Shown: positions 27,326 to 36,433, counted from the stretch's first letter. The stretch: 64,000 nucleotides of DNA from Xanthomonas sp. XNM01 (GCF_014851915.1 NZ_JACVAP010000001.1:248001-312000), one strand, 5' to 3'. A program made the numbers and translations. The notes: generated by a model from the letters alone, not told the origin.

Positions 27326-29578
27326 ATGAGCCGACCGATCCGCGTCCGCCTGCCGCGCCGTTCCGTTCTCGCCACCGCACTGCTTGCCGCCGCCGTCACC
27401 CCGTCGCTGTCGTTCGCACAGGACGCCGCCACCCTGGACGCGGTGCAGGTCACCGCGCAGCGCAAGGTCGAGAACATCCGCGACGTGCCGGTCTCGCTGA
27501 CCAGCATCGATGCCGAGAAGCTGGACGTGTACGGCTCTGGCGGCGCCGACATCCGCTTCCTGTCCGCGCGCGTGCCCAGCCTGAACATCGAGTCGTCCTA
27601 CGGCCGCGCGTTCCCGCGCTTCTACATCCGCGGCCTGGGCAACACCGACTTCGACCTCAACGCCTCGCAGCCGGTGTCGCTGGTGTACGACGACGTGGTC
27701 CAGGAAAGCCCGCTGCTGAAGGGCTTCCCGCTGTTCGATCTGGAACGTGTTGAAGTGCTGCGCGGCCCGCAGGGCACGCTGTTCGGCCGCAACACCCCGG
27801 CTGGTGTGGTCAAGTTCGATTCGGTGCGGCCGTCGCAGGAATTCGGCGGCTATGCGCAGATCGGCTACGGCAGCGACGACCTGACCACCTTCGAAGGCGC
27901 GGTCGGCGGTGCGTTGAGCGCGCGCTGGTCGGCCCGCGTGTCCGCGCTGTACCAGCGCCGCGACGACTGGGTCGACAACACCTACGCGGCCGGCAGCAGC
28001 GACGGGTTCGAGGGTTACGACGAGTCCGCCGCGCGCCTGCAGTTCCTGTACGAGGGCGACGATTTCGAGGCGCTGCTGAACCTGCACAAGCGCCACCTCA
28101 ACGGCACCGCGCGGCTGTTCCGGGCCAACATCATCCAGCCCGGGACCAACGACTTCGTGCCCGGCTTCGACAAGGACAAGGTGGCCGTCGACGGCCAGAA
28201 CTTCTCCTGGCTCGACACCTGGGGCGCGAGCGCGCGCCTGCGCTGGGATTTCGGCGACCTGAGCCTGCACTCGATCACCGGCTACGAGACCGCCGAATCG
28301 CTGAACCGCGGCGACATCGATGGTGGCTACGGTGCGGTGTTCCTGCCCGTTTCCGGCCCAGGGGTGATTCCGTTCGCCTCCGAGTCGGCCGACGGCCTGC
28401 CCGACCACAAGCAGATCAGCCAGGAATTCCGCCTGGAATCGGCGCTGGACGGCCCGTTCAACTGGCAGGCCGGCCTGTTCTGGTACCGCGAAGAAATCAC
28501 CATCGACAGCTTCAACTACGACTCGCTGGCGCCCGGCAATCCGCTGGCCGGCCGCGCCGTGCAGCAGCAGGAGAACACCGCCTGGGCGGTGTTCGGTTCC
28601 GGCGAGTACGCGGTCAGCGACAAGCTGAAGCTGCGCGCCGGCCTGCGCTACACGCAGGACAAGAAGGATTTCTCGGCCAGCGTGCTGGAGGCCGCGCCGT
28701 TCGGTGCGCCGGTCGGCGGGCCTTACCTGGTGTCCACCGACGTCGACGACGTCAGCTGGGACCTGAGCGCGGTCTATGCGCTCAGCGACACGGTCAACCT
28801 GTATGGCCGCGTGGCGAAGGGTTTCCGTGCGCCGTCGGTGCAGGGCCGGCTGCTGTTCGCCGATCCGACCGCGCCCAACGGCGGCGTGTCCACCGCCGAT
28901 TCGGAAGAGGTGATCTCCTATGAGGTCGGCGTCAAGGCCGACCTGTGGGACCGCCGCGCACGCCTGGGCTTCAACGTGTTCCGCTACACCGTCGACGACC
29001 AGCAGATCATCGCGGTCGGTGGCAGCAGCAACATCGCGACCCTGCTCAATGCCGACCGCAGCGTCGGCCAGGGCTTCGAACTGGACCTGGAGGCCTACCT
29101 GACCGACAACCTGCTGGTCACCCTGGGCAGCAGCTACAACGACACCGAGATCCAGGACGGTACGCTGGCGGTGGCGCCGTGCGCGGCCTGCACCGTGACC
29201 GATCCGCGCGATGGTTCGGGCCGTGCGCTGATCGACGGCAACCCGCTGCCGCAGGCGCCGGAGTGGGTGCACAACCTGAGCGCGCGCTATGCGTTCACGC
29301 TGGGCGAGGGCAGCGAACTGTACGTGCTGACCGACTGGGCCTACCGCAGCGAGGTCAACTTCTTCCTGTACGAATCGGCCGAGTTCCGTGGCAGGTCCAC
29401 GCTGGAAGGCGGCCTGCGGGTCGGCTATTCGTGGGGCCATGGCGATCGCGAGGTCGCGCTGTTCGGTCGCAACATCACCGACCAGACCCGCATCGTCGGC
29501 GCGATCGACTTCAACAACCTCACCGGCTTCATCAACGAGCCGCGCACCTGGGGCGTGGAGTTCCGCACCCGCTTCTGA
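27326..29578 (+). CDS. TonB-dependent receptor, possibly purine or other nutrient uptake
   Basis: A 750-residue outer-membrane receptor. The signal peptide (core VLATALLAAAVTPSLSFA) is followed by a plug opening LDAVQVTAQRKVENIRDVPVSLTSIDAEKL, which is typical of the FecA/CirA-like group used for iron complexes and other nutrients. Also seen are FYIRGLGNTDFD, the LERVEVLRGPQGTLFGRNTPAGVV signature and a barrel ending in Phe. There is no STN domain, so it does not signal through FecR. The next gene, 240 bases on, is an NCS2-type permease, suggesting that the receptor brings the same substrate across the outer membrane. This is inference from position. Confidence 0.9.
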   Translation: MSRPIRVRLPRRSVLATALLAAAVTPSLSFAQDAATLDAVQVTAQRKVENIRDVPVSLTSIDAEKLDVYGSGGADIRFLSARVPSLNIESSYGRAFPRFYIRGLGNTDFDLNASQPVSLVYDDVVQESPLLKGFPLFDLERVEVLRGPQGTLFGRNTPAGVVKFDSVRPSQEFGGYAQIGYGSDDLTTFEGAVGGALSARWSARVSALYQRRDDWVDNTYAAGSSDGFEGYDESAARLQFLYEGDDFEALLNLHKRHLNGTARLFRANIIQPGTNDFVPGFDKDKVAVDGQNFSWLDTWGASARLRWDFGDLSLHSITGYETAESLNRGDIDGGYGAVFLPVSGPGVIPFASESADGLPDHKQISQEFRLESALDGPFNWQAGLFWYREEITIDSFNYDSLAPGNPLAGRAVQQQENTAWAVFGSGEYAVSDKLKLRAGLRYTQDKKDFSASVLEAAPFGAPVGGPYLVSTDVDDVSWDLSAVYALSDTVNLYGRVAKGFRAPSVQGRLLFADPTAPNGGVSTADSEEVISYEVGVKADLWDRRARLGFNVFRYTVDDQQIIAVGGSSNIATLLNADRSVGQGFELDLEAYLTDNLLVTLGSSYNDTEIQDGTLAVAPCAACTVTDPRDGSGRALIDGNPLPQAPEWVHNLSARYAFTLGEGSELYVLTDWAYRSEVNFFLYESAEFRGRSTLEGGLRVGYSWGHGDREVALFGRNITDQTRIVGAIDFNNLTGFINEPRTWGVEFRTRF

Positions 29579-29591
29579 GCGTGGTGTCCTC

Positions 29592-29806
29592 GCGGGAGCG
29601 GGCTTTGCTTGCACCCCCTTTTCGGGGGGCCGCGACCACCACGCCCGACGATGCATTGATGCATCCGATGGCGGAGGATTGCCGGCTTGCCCGCTCCCGC
29701 AGCCGCCATGCGGGCCACGCGGTCGGCGCAGCCGCCAGTCAACATCGGCGGTTCGCCGGCCGCTGATCGATGACGGTCGCGGCTGCGGCCGCTCCTACCC
29801 CCTTCT
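29592..29806. repeat. cluster of extragenic palindromes between receptor and permease
   Basis: In order: GCGGGAGCGGGC (29592-29603) with its exact reverse complement at 29689-29700; a CCCCC/GGGGG hairpin (29614-29628); GATGCAT-TG-ATGCATC (29650-29665), perfect; and a REP-like GC palindrome at 29780-29806 whose reverse complement contains TAGGAGCGGCCGCAGCCG. The AGGAGCGGC-type cores match common extragenic repeats of Xanthomonadaceae and pseudomonads. Confidence 0.65.
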
Positions 29807-29818
29807 TCTGGAAATCCG

Positions 29819-31423
29819 ATGTCGCAGGTCCCGCAGCAGCGCCGTCCGTCCTGGTTCGTCCCGGGCGATCTGAACGGTTTCTTCGGCCTCGTGGTCGACA
29901 ACCTGTCGATCCTCGGCTTCATCGCCGCCGCACTGATCGGGATCTTCCAGTTCCCGGCCGATGTGGTGTTCCAGAAGATGTTTCCCGGCACCGCGCTGGG
30001 CGTGCTGGTCGGCAACCTGATCTACACGGTGATGGCGCGCCGGCTGGCGCAGCGCAGCGGGCGCGACGATGTCACCGCGATGCCGCTGGGCCTGGATGCG
30101 CCGACCAGCATCGGCATGGCGCTGCTGGTGCTGGGCCCGGCCTTCATCGCCTACAGGCAGGCCGGCCTGGACGAACAGGCGGCCGCGCTGGCGACCTGGC
30201 AGCTGGGCATGGCGGCGCTGGTGGTGATGGGCCTGCTGAAGCTGGTGCTGTCCTTCGCCGGCGACTGGATCACCCGGGTGCTGCCGCGTGCGGCGCTGCT
30301 GGGCTCCATCGGGGGCGCGGCGCTGGCGCTGCTGGGCTTCCTGCCGCTGATCGAGACGCTGCGCAATCCGGTGGTCGGCCTGGCCACGTTCGGTGTGCTG
30401 CTGTACGTGCTGGTCGGCAAGGGCCGGCTGCCGCTGCGTCTGCCGGGCGTGTTCGTCGCCTTCCTGATCGGCACCGCGCTGTACTACGGGCTGGGCCTGG
30501 CCGGGCTGGGCCTGCCGGGCTTCACCGTGCCGGAGGCGCAGCCGCTGCGCTTCGTGCTGCCGTTGCCGACGCTGGGCTTCGTCGACGGCCTGGCCGACAC
30601 CGTGCCGTATCTGCCGCTGCTGCTGCCGTTCGGCCTGCTGATGGTGGTCGGCGGCATCAACGTGGCCGAGAGCGCGCGTGCCGCCGGCGACGACTACCGC
30701 ACCCGCGACGTGCTGCTGGCCGAAGCGGTGTCGACGCTGGTCGCCGGCGTCTGCGGCGGCGTCGCCCAGACCACGCCGTACATCGGCCAGCCGGCCTACA
30801 AGCACATGGGTGCGCGCAGCGGCTACACGCTGCTGACCGGCCTGTTCATCGGCCTGGGCGGCATCTTCGGCTACGTGTCGGGTCTGGTGCAGTGGCTGCC
30901 GGTGGCGGTGCTGGCGCCGATCATCGTCTACGTCGGCATGGACATCACCCTGCAGGCCTTCCACGAAACGCCGCGCAGGCATGCGCCGGCGGTGGCGCTG
31001 GCGTTCCTGCCGGCCGTGGCCTACCTGCTGGTGATCAAGCTGGGAAATCCGGCGCTGGTCGCGCCGGAGACGTTCGCCGCGCTGTACAACGGCATCGACA
31101 GCCACGGGCTGCCGGACCTGGCGACGATCTTCACCCTGGGCAACGGCTTCATCATCACCGCGATGCTGTGGAGCGCGGCGCTGGTCGATCTGATCGAGCA
31201 GCGGCCGCGCCGCGCCGCGGGCGTGCTGCTGATCGCCGGCGTGCTGACCCTGTTCGGCTTCATCCATTCGGTCGATCCGCGTGGCGGCATCTATCTGCCG
31301 TGGACGCTGGAGGGCCTGCGTGCGGTGATCGCGTGGCAGTTCGCGGCGGCGTATGCGGTGCTGGCGGTGCTGCTGGGGCTGTTGTCGCTGCAGCGGGCGG
31401 AGGAGCCGGTCGTGCGGGGATGA
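29819..31423 (+). CDS. NCS2-like permease (xanthine/uracil family)
   Basis: A 534-residue inner-membrane protein with about 12-14 hydrophobic segments. It begins FVPGDLNGFFGLVVDNLSILGF and carries a conserved polar loop VAGVCGGVAQTTPYIGQPAYKHMGARSGYTLLTG. This matches the region of AzgA-like NCS2 transporters that follows the substrate-binding Glu. NVAESARAAGDDYRTRD fits the preceding helix-loop. The family imports nucleobases, usually by proton symport. The exact substrate cannot be read from the sequence, and a SulP-type relative is a less likely alternative. It may be co-regulated with the TonB receptor upstream. Confidence 0.8.
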   Translation: MSQVPQQRRPSWFVPGDLNGFFGLVVDNLSILGFIAAALIGIFQFPADVVFQKMFPGTALGVLVGNLIYTVMARRLAQRSGRDDVTAMPLGLDAPTSIGMALLVLGPAFIAYRQAGLDEQAAALATWQLGMAALVVMGLLKLVLSFAGDWITRVLPRAALLGSIGGAALALLGFLPLIETLRNPVVGLATFGVLLYVLVGKGRLPLRLPGVFVAFLIGTALYYGLGLAGLGLPGFTVPEAQPLRFVLPLPTLGFVDGLADTVPYLPLLLPFGLLMVVGGINVAESARAAGDDYRTRDVLLAEAVSTLVAGVCGGVAQTTPYIGQPAYKHMGARSGYTLLTGLFIGLGGIFGYVSGLVQWLPVAVLAPIIVYVGMDITLQAFHETPRRHAPAVALAFLPAVAYLLVIKLGNPALVAPETFAALYNGIDSHGLPDLATIFTLGNGFIITAMLWSAALVDLIEQRPRRAAGVLLIAGVLTLFGFIHSVDPRGGIYLPWTLEGLRAVIAWQFAAAYAVLAVLLGLLSLQRAEEPVVRG

Positions 31424-31699
31424 TGCGGGCTGTGCGGTCGTTGCTGCGGCGATGTGTGCGCTGCGGCTGATAGGGTGCATGCGGCAGCCGGTCCGGTTCT
31501 GGGCCGGCTGTTCCGTTGTTCGGTGTGCGGTATGTCCGATGTGTGGAGGGTGGGTGGTTGCCGGGACTGACGCGGGGGTCTGAGGGCGAGGGCAACGGCA
31601 ACGGCCAAAGCCAGGCCACGGATTGAGGGCGACAGCTTCCGCGCTGGTGCGCGGCTTACTTTTGTCCTGTCAAAGGCAAGCAGAACCGCCGTCGCCTGC

Positions 31700-31794
31700 C
31701 CCGAAAAGGGGGTCCGTAGAACGCGATCCGGTCGGCTGCGCCGACCGGTTCCCTGCGCTTCTCGCGTCGATGGAGGATTCATCCCCTTTTCGGG
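31700..31794. repeat. nested inverted repeats of an extragenic element
   Basis: Outer arms CCCGAAAAGGGG (31700-31711) and CCCCTTTTCGGG (31783-31794) are perfect 12-base complements. Inside lies CCGGTCGGC-TGC-GCCGACCGG (31728-31748), a perfect 9-base hairpin with a 3-base loop. The unit could fold into a cruciform or a stable RNA. I believe related extragenic sequences recur in Xanthomonadaceae genomes, but cannot check this here. Confidence 0.7.
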
Positions 31795-31891
31795 ACGGCC
31801 CACAACTCGCTGCGCTCAGACACGTGGGCCTCTTCGCCCCCATCGCCGCTGCGATGCTCGGCTCGCTTTACGGCTCGGGTGGGTCGACATC

Positions 31892-32043
31892 TGAAGCCAG
31901 AGCCAGAGCCAGAGCCAGAGCCAAAACCAAAGCCAAAGCCAAAGCCGAAGGCAAGGGGCAAAGGCAGAAGGAAAAGGCAAAGCAAGCGTGCCCCAAAAAA
32001 AGCCGAAGAGAATCACAGCAACAGCAACCGCAACAGCAACAAC
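31892..32043 (+). repeat. hexanucleotide and trinucleotide simple-sequence arrays
   Basis: About nine imperfect copies of the 6-mer AGAGCC/AAAGCC run from 31892 to 31947, drifting from AGAGCC to AAAGCC along the array. A purine-rich stretch and a CAACAG/CAGCAA array follow at about 32015-32043. One strand is almost wholly purine plus C. Open frames across it give Lys/Ala or Gln runs and are not believable genes. Confidence 0.8.
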
Positions 32044-32268
32044 GAAGAAAAGTGTTGAGAGCGAAATGCGCAGTCATCCATCAGTGCTGGAGCAACTGCG
32101 GGGTCGATGGCGACAGGGTAGTTGGGGGGGCATCGTTGAAACGCCTCACCGGAGGCATGGATGCGCGTGCCTGCGTCGAATGACGGATGAAGCCAGTGGC
32201 CGCGCCGCGGAACCTGCGTGGGATGGGATGGTCAGACCTCGCATGTCCGTTGAACGTGTGGGGTGAAC

Positions 32269-33102
32269 ATGCAGACGCCGAAGACCAGGCAGGCGCGCTG
32301 GCCGTGGGTGCTGGTGGTGGTTGCGATCGCAGGTGCCGGCTGGTGGCTACTGCGGCCGCAGGAGGCGCCACGGCAGGAGGCGATCGCGGCATTGCCGTCT
32401 ACGCAGGATGCGGGGTCTTCGCCGGTGGCGGCGGGCGATCCGAGCGTGCCGGACGATCCGCCGGGCATCCAGCATCCCATCGAGCCGGACGCCGCGGCCG
32501 CCGACGCCGCGATTCCCGCACTGGCCGACAGCGACGCGACGGCGTGGGAAGCGCTCTCCGACCTGGTGGCCGATCCGTCGGTGCTGGGCATCGTGCTGCG
32601 CGAGCACCTGGTGCAGCGGCTGGTGGTGATGGTCGACAATCTGACCGAACCGCGCGTCACCCCGCAGACGCTGGCGTTGCGGGTGGTGCCGGGGCCGTTC
32701 GCCACCCTCGACGAAGGCGAGGTGCAGGTCGTCGATGTCGCGGGAAATGCCGGGCGTTACGCGCCGTATGTGGCCGCGTTCACCCAGGCCGATGCGGCCC
32801 GGATGTCTGCGCTGTATCGCCGCTTCTATCCGCTGTTCCAGCAGTCCTATGCGGAGCTGGGGCGGCCGGATGCCTACTTCAACGACCGGCTCGTGCAGGT
32901 GATCGACCATCTGCTGCAGGCGCCCGAGCCCGCAGGGCCGCTGGAGGTGGCGCCGGACCCGTTCGGCAAGCTGCGTTTCGTCGATCCGTCGCTGGAATCG
33001 CTGTCGGTCGGACACAAGGCGCTGCTGCGGCTTTCGCCCGAGCAGCGTGCCGCGGTGAAACAGCAGCTGCGTGCTCTGCGCGCCGCGCTGGCGCAGGGCT
33101 GA
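32269..33102 (+). CDS. DUF3014 family membrane-anchored protein
   Basis: A 277-residue protein with one N-terminal membrane segment (WPWVLVVVAIAGAGWWLL, residues 11-28). A proline- and acid-rich spacer and a DUF3014 domain follow. Domain hallmarks are REHLVQRLVVMVDNL, GRYAPYVAAF, YRRFYPLFQQSYAELGRPDAYFNDRLVQVIDHLL and FVDPSLESLSVGHKALLRL. The family is widespread in Proteobacteria with no known function. The bulk should face the periplasm. An in-frame GTG at 32263 is an alternative start. It converges with the gene at 33137. Confidence 0.85.
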   Translation: MQTPKTRQARWPWVLVVVAIAGAGWWLLRPQEAPRQEAIAALPSTQDAGSSPVAAGDPSVPDDPPGIQHPIEPDAAAADAAIPALADSDATAWEALSDLVADPSVLGIVLREHLVQRLVVMVDNLTEPRVTPQTLALRVVPGPFATLDEGEVQVVDVAGNAGRYAPYVAAFTQADAARMSALYRRFYPLFQQSYAELGRPDAYFNDRLVQVIDHLLQAPEPAGPLEVAPDPFGKLRFVDPSLESLSVGHKALLRLSPEQRAAVKQQLRALRAALAQG

Positions 33103-33136
33103 CCGCTGGCGGGTCCCGCTGTCGCGCCGTTGCCGG

Positions 33137-33601
33137 TCAGGAATCGACCAGCGCCACCAGCGACAGCTGCCGCCCGTCTTCGGCTTCCACGTGCAGCACA
33201 TGCGGGCCGCGCCGGTAGCGGAGCCAGGCCGGCAGGCGCTGCCTGCCATGCTCATCGAGGCCGTCGTCGCGGGCGTTGGGCGCTCCGAGCACGCTGGCCG
33301 CCAGCGCAAGATCGCTGCCGGCCGCGAGCGGGCCGATCAGCGGGCCGGAGAATGCCGCATACGGTGCGCTCGGCCGCAGGTGGAACGATGCCTGTGCGAG
33401 CGCTCCGTCGCCGATGACCAGCTGCACGCCCTCGGCATGCCAGGCGAGGTAATGCCGCTCGCCGCGCGGCAAGGTGCTTCTGGCAGGCGCGCCTGGCAGC
33501 GCTTCGATGACGGCCTGCACCTGCGGGCTGGTGTGCGGGTGGCCGATGGCCGCTTCGCACAGTGCGAACAGCGGATGCGGACGGGCGTCGTTGGTGGACA
33601 T
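33137..33601 (-). CDS. unrecognised 154-residue protein
   Basis: Good Xanthomonadaceae-type codon bias and a clear start (MSTNDARPHPLFALCEAAIG) support a real gene. There is no signal peptide or membrane segment, so it should be cytoplasmic. The segments RGERHYLAWHAEGVQLVIGDG and RRGPHVLHVEAEDGRQLSLVALVDS suggest a mostly beta protein. I recognise no family. It converges with the DUF3014 gene (34 bases apart) and lies 117 bases after the GIY-YIG gene on the same strand, so the two could share a promoter. Confidence 0.6.
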   Translation of the reverse strand: MSTNDARPHPLFALCEAAIGHPHTSPQVQAVIEALPGAPARSTLPRGERHYLAWHAEGVQLVIGDGALAQASFHLRPSAPYAAFSGPLIGPLAAGSDLALAASVLGAPNARDDGLDEHGRQRLPAWLRYRRGPHVLHVEAEDGRQLSLVALVDS

Positions 33602-33718
33602 GGATCGTCGGGAAGGTGCGGCGAGTGGAAGAACGTCATCATGCGACAGCTTTGATGCATGGCGATGCAGGCAATGCCGACCTTTCCTGGTGCGCGGCCC
33701 CACTCGCGTCGCCGGTGC

Positions 33719-34003
33719 TCAGCCGCCGACGGTGGGGTCGGCCGGCGCATCTGCCAGCAGGAAGTCCAGCTTGCGATCGCGCGGGAGCTGCTTGATCGTC
33801 CATTCGGCGCGCGAGGCGCTGGCCCGGTCCGGATAGACACGGCTGCCGAGCAGTTGCAGCGGTGGGTTGGCGCGGGTGTAGCGTGCGCCGGTGCCGCGTT
33901 CGTGCGCGCGGTAGCGCGCGTCCAGGTCGTTGGTGATGCCGGCGTAATAGCTGCCGTTGCGGCACAGCAGCAGGTACAGATACCAGGGCGAGGGCGCATC
34001 CAT
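33719..34003 (-). CDS. GIY-YIG nuclease-superfamily protein (UPF0213/YhbQ-like)
   Basis: A single GIY-YIG domain of 94 residues, the usual size of UPF0213 proteins. The motif pair reads WYLYLLLC (GIY position) and [26 protein letters not shown] (YIG position, with the catalytic Arg in DARYRAH). A later Glu in [12 protein letters not shown] should bind metal. Such proteins may act on DNA repair intermediates, but their role is poorly defined. I chose the internal ATG at 34003 because the domain begins at once. The frame stays open to 34081. Confidence 0.85.
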   Translation of the reverse strand: MDAPSPWYLYLLLCRNGSYYAGITNDLDARYRAHERGTGARYTRANPPLQLLGSRVYPDRASASRAEWTIKQLPRDRKLDFLLADAPADPTVGG

Positions 34004-34098
34004 GGCGTCATTGTGGCGCGGACAGGCGGGCGTGGTCACCCCGGCACGACCGCGGCGATGGTAGACAGCAGCATCCGTCATGCCGTCGAGGAGTTCCG

Positions 34099-35373
34099 AT
34101 GCCGCACCGCCTGTCCGTCACCGCCGCCGCCGCCGCCGTGCTGGCTGTCCTGTCCGCGCCGGTGGCCGCGCAGACCACGCCCGCGCCGTATGTCGACGTG
34201 ACCACCAGCCACGTGCCGCATGGCCCGGCGATGCATGCCGTCGATGCGGTGATGATCGACGTGGACGGCGATGGCGACCTCGACGTGGTGGTCGCGGTCG
34301 AGCACGGGCCGAATGCGCTGTATCTCAATGAGGGCGGCGGCCGCCTGCGCTGGCAGCCGGGCGTGTTCGACGCCACGCCGCGCGACAACGAGCATGTGCG
34401 TGCCGCCGACTTCAATGGCGACGGCCACATGGACGTGGTGTTCGTGACCGAGGCCGACGAAGTGCACGCGCTGTACTTCGGCGATGGCAAGGGCGGCTTC
34501 ACCGACATGAGCGCGCGCCTGCCCGGTGGCAGCCAGGGCAATGGCCTGGCGGTGGGCGACGTCGACGGCGACGGCCTGCCGGACATCGTGGTCGGCAGCA
34601 CGCCCGAGGGCAAGGACGGCCCGGCGCGCAACCTGCTGTGGCTCAACGACCCGCAGCGGCCAGGCCACTTCATCGATGCCAGCGACACCCATCTGCCGCG
34701 CACCGACGACCACACCCAGGGCATCGCGCTGGCCGACATCGATGGCGACGGCGACCTGGACATGGTGATCGCCAACCAGTCGCCGCCGAACCGGCTGCTG
34801 ATCAACGACGGCCGGGGCCGCTTCCGCGATGCCAGCGAGCGGCTGGACTTGGCTACCCCGCTGGAAACGCGCGAGGTGCACGTGTTCGACGCCGATGGCG
34901 ACGGGCACCTGGACATCCTGTTCTTCAACCTGACCAGCAACAACGGCGACTGGGACAAGGATCCGCAGACGCGCCTGCTGCGCAACGACGGCCAGGGCCG
35001 CTTCCGCGACGAGACCGCCACGCGCCTGCCGGCGCATCGCTTCTCCAGCTGGGGTGGCAGCATCGTCGACTTCGATGGCGACGGCGCGCCCGACATCCTG
35101 GTCAGTGCGATCCAGGTGCCCGGCTTCGTGCCGCTGCAGGTACGCGCCTGGCGCAACGACGGGCAGGGCCGGTTCGAGGACGTGACCCTGCAGGTGGTGC
35201 CGCGCGACACCGTCGGCCGCAGCTGGAGCATGGCCCAGGGCGACCTGGACGGCGACGGCCGGGCCGATGTCTTCATCGGTGGCTGGCGCTCGCAGGCGCG
35301 GCTGCTGCTGACCGACCGCACGGCGCTGGAGCGCCAGCGCCCGGCGCCGACACCGCACGTGCTGGCCGAGTAG
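34099..35373 (+). CDS. exported FG-GAP/VCBS repeat beta-propeller protein
   Basis: A 424-residue precursor with a signal peptide ([14 protein letters not shown]). It then carries seven calcium-binding loops of the DxDGDGxxD type: [54 protein letters not shown] and DLDGDGRAD. They are spaced about 50-60 residues apart, so the whole mature protein should be a single seven-bladed integrin-alpha-like propeller stabilised by calcium. There is no anchor, peptidase or cadherin module, so it is probably periplasmic or secreted. Partners and ligand are unknown. It diverges from the GIY-YIG gene across 95 bases. Confidence 0.85.
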   Translation: MPHRLSVTAAAAAVLAVLSAPVAAQTTPAPYVDVTTSHVPHGPAMHAVDAVMIDVDGDGDLDVVVAVEHGPNALYLNEGGGRLRWQPGVFDATPRDNEHVRAADFNGDGHMDVVFVTEADEVHALYFGDGKGGFTDMSARLPGGSQGNGLAVGDVDGDGLPDIVVGSTPEGKDGPARNLLWLNDPQRPGHFIDASDTHLPRTDDHTQGIALADIDGDGDLDMVIANQSPPNRLLINDGRGRFRDASERLDLATPLETREVHVFDADGDGHLDILFFNLTSNNGDWDKDPQTRLLRNDGQGRFRDETATRLPAHRFSSWGGSIVDFDGDGAPDILVSAIQVPGFVPLQVRAWRNDGQGRFEDVTLQVVPRDTVGRSWSMAQGDLDGDGRADVFIGGWRSQARLLLTDRTALERQRPAPTPHVLAE

Positions 35374-35475
35374 GGCGCCGTGGTGTGCCGCCAGGCGGGC
35401 CATGCGGCGGCAGGGCAGGGCAGCGCAGAAGCAGGGCAGGCGCTATCCTGTCGCCCGCCCACTCCCGCGTGCCGC

Positions 35476-36021
35476 ATGTTTCCAACCGTGTTCCAGCAGG
35501 TGCTGCGTGCGCCGTTCTTCAACCTGCCGGACACGTTGCGTGCGCTGCATTCGATCCGTGGTCAGGGCGCGTATGCCGGCCGGGTCGACGTGGAGCGCGG
35601 TCGCAACCCGCTGGCACGGCTGTGCGGCTGGGTCGCCCGGTTGCCGCCGGCGATGCGCGATGCACCGTTGACGGTGCGTTTCAGCGCCGACGAGAAGCGC
35701 GAGACCTGGCAGCGCAGCTTCGACGGCCACCCGATGACCAGCCGCCTGCGCTGCCGCGACAAGCACCTGTGCGAACGCCTGGGGCCGCTGTTCTTCCGTT
35801 TCATGCTGCACACCGCCGACGGCGCGATCTACTGGAACGTCGCCCGCGTGCGCCTGCTCGGGATCCTGCCGTTGCCGGCGCGTCTGTTCGCCGGCGTGCA
35901 GTGCCGGGAATACGAGGAGGACGGACGCTACCGGTTCGAGGTGCGTGCGGCGCTGCCCGTGGCCGGGTGCGTGATCCGCTACGCGGGCTGGCTCGAGCCT
36001 GCCGGCCATGCGCCGGACTGA
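35476..36021 (+). CDS. DUF4166 domain protein
   Basis: A 181-residue cytoplasmic protein matching DUF4166: FQQVLRAPFFNLPDTLRALHSIRGQGAYAGRVDVERG, LCGWVARLPPAM, the ETWQRSFDGHPMTSRL strand and ERLGPLFFRFML. The family is often found alone or fused to oxidoreductases and has no proven role. I chose the ATG at 35476, since upstream sequence is not conserved-looking. The stop lies inside the next gene (14-base overlap), so it is translationally coupled to the DCC-family protein. Confidence 0.82.
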   Translation: MFPTVFQQVLRAPFFNLPDTLRALHSIRGQGAYAGRVDVERGRNPLARLCGWVARLPPAMRDAPLTVRFSADEKRETWQRSFDGHPMTSRLRCRDKHLCERLGPLFFRFMLHTADGAIYWNVARVRLLGILPLPARLFAGVQCREYEEDGRYRFEVRAALPVAGCVIRYAGWLEPAGHAPD

Positions 36022-36433
36022 GCCATCGGCCGACGCCGGCGCCATCGTCGTGTTCGATGGCGTCTGCGTGCTGTGCAATGGCTGGGTCGATTTCCTGCTC
36101 CGCCGCGACCGGCGCGGCCGGTTCCGCTTCGCCGCGATGCAGTCGCCGGCCGGGCGCCGGCTGCTGGCCGGCCATGGACTCGACCCGGACGATCCCGCCT
36201 CGTTCCTGCTGCTCGACGCACAGGGGGCGCACACCGACAGCGAGGCGATCCTGCGCCTGCTGGTGCGGCTGGGCGGCCCCTGGAAGGCCGCGGCGGCGGG
36301 ATGGCTGCTGCCGCGCGCCTGGCGCGATGCGCTGTACCGGCAGGTGGCGCGCAACCGGTACCGCTGGTTCGGCCGGCGGCCAGCCTGCAGGCTGCCGGAC
36401 CCGGCGCACGCGGACCGGTTCATCGACGACTGA
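36008..36433 (+). CDS. DCC-family (DUF393) thiol-disulfide oxidoreductase-like protein
   Basis: A 141-residue thioredoxin-fold relative. The defining motif is FDGVCVLCNGWVDFLLRRD near residues 16-34, where the CxxC pair would be redox-active. RFAAMQSPAGRRLL and DSEAILRLLVRLGG follow, as in the family. The substrate is unknown. The gene overlaps DUF4166 by 14 bases, and the pairing suggests a shared pathway. The next gene, fecI, begins 114 bases on behind its own control region. Confidence 0.85.
   Translation: MRRTEPSADAGAIVVFDGVCVLCNGWVDFLLRRDRRGRFRFAAMQSPAGRRLLAGHGLDPDDPASFLLLDAQGAHTDSEAILRLLVRLGGPWKAAAAGWLLPRAWRDALYRQVARNRYRWFGRRPACRLPDPAHADRFIDD

Larger units (their letters stand above)
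31424..32268. other. 845-base non-coding region with structured repeat element
   Basis: No convincing gene. Translations across it are compositionally absurd (Ala/Lys/Arg runs on one strand, Leu/Trp/Cys runs on the other). The first 200 bases are unremarkable. From about 31640 a structured element begins, with nested inverted repeats, then two simple-sequence arrays (listed separately). The last 200 bases should hold the promoter of the DUF3014 gene. Confidence 0.7.

Noticed and set aside
31892-32043. CRISPR array
   Set aside because: Units are 3-6 bases with no spacers. No cas genes are present anywhere in the window.
31623-32183. Frame giving a 186-residue Lys/Ala/Gln-rich basic protein
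   Set aside because: The sequence is a translated simple-sequence array and palindromes, without a ribosome-binding site. Other frames over it are equally open.
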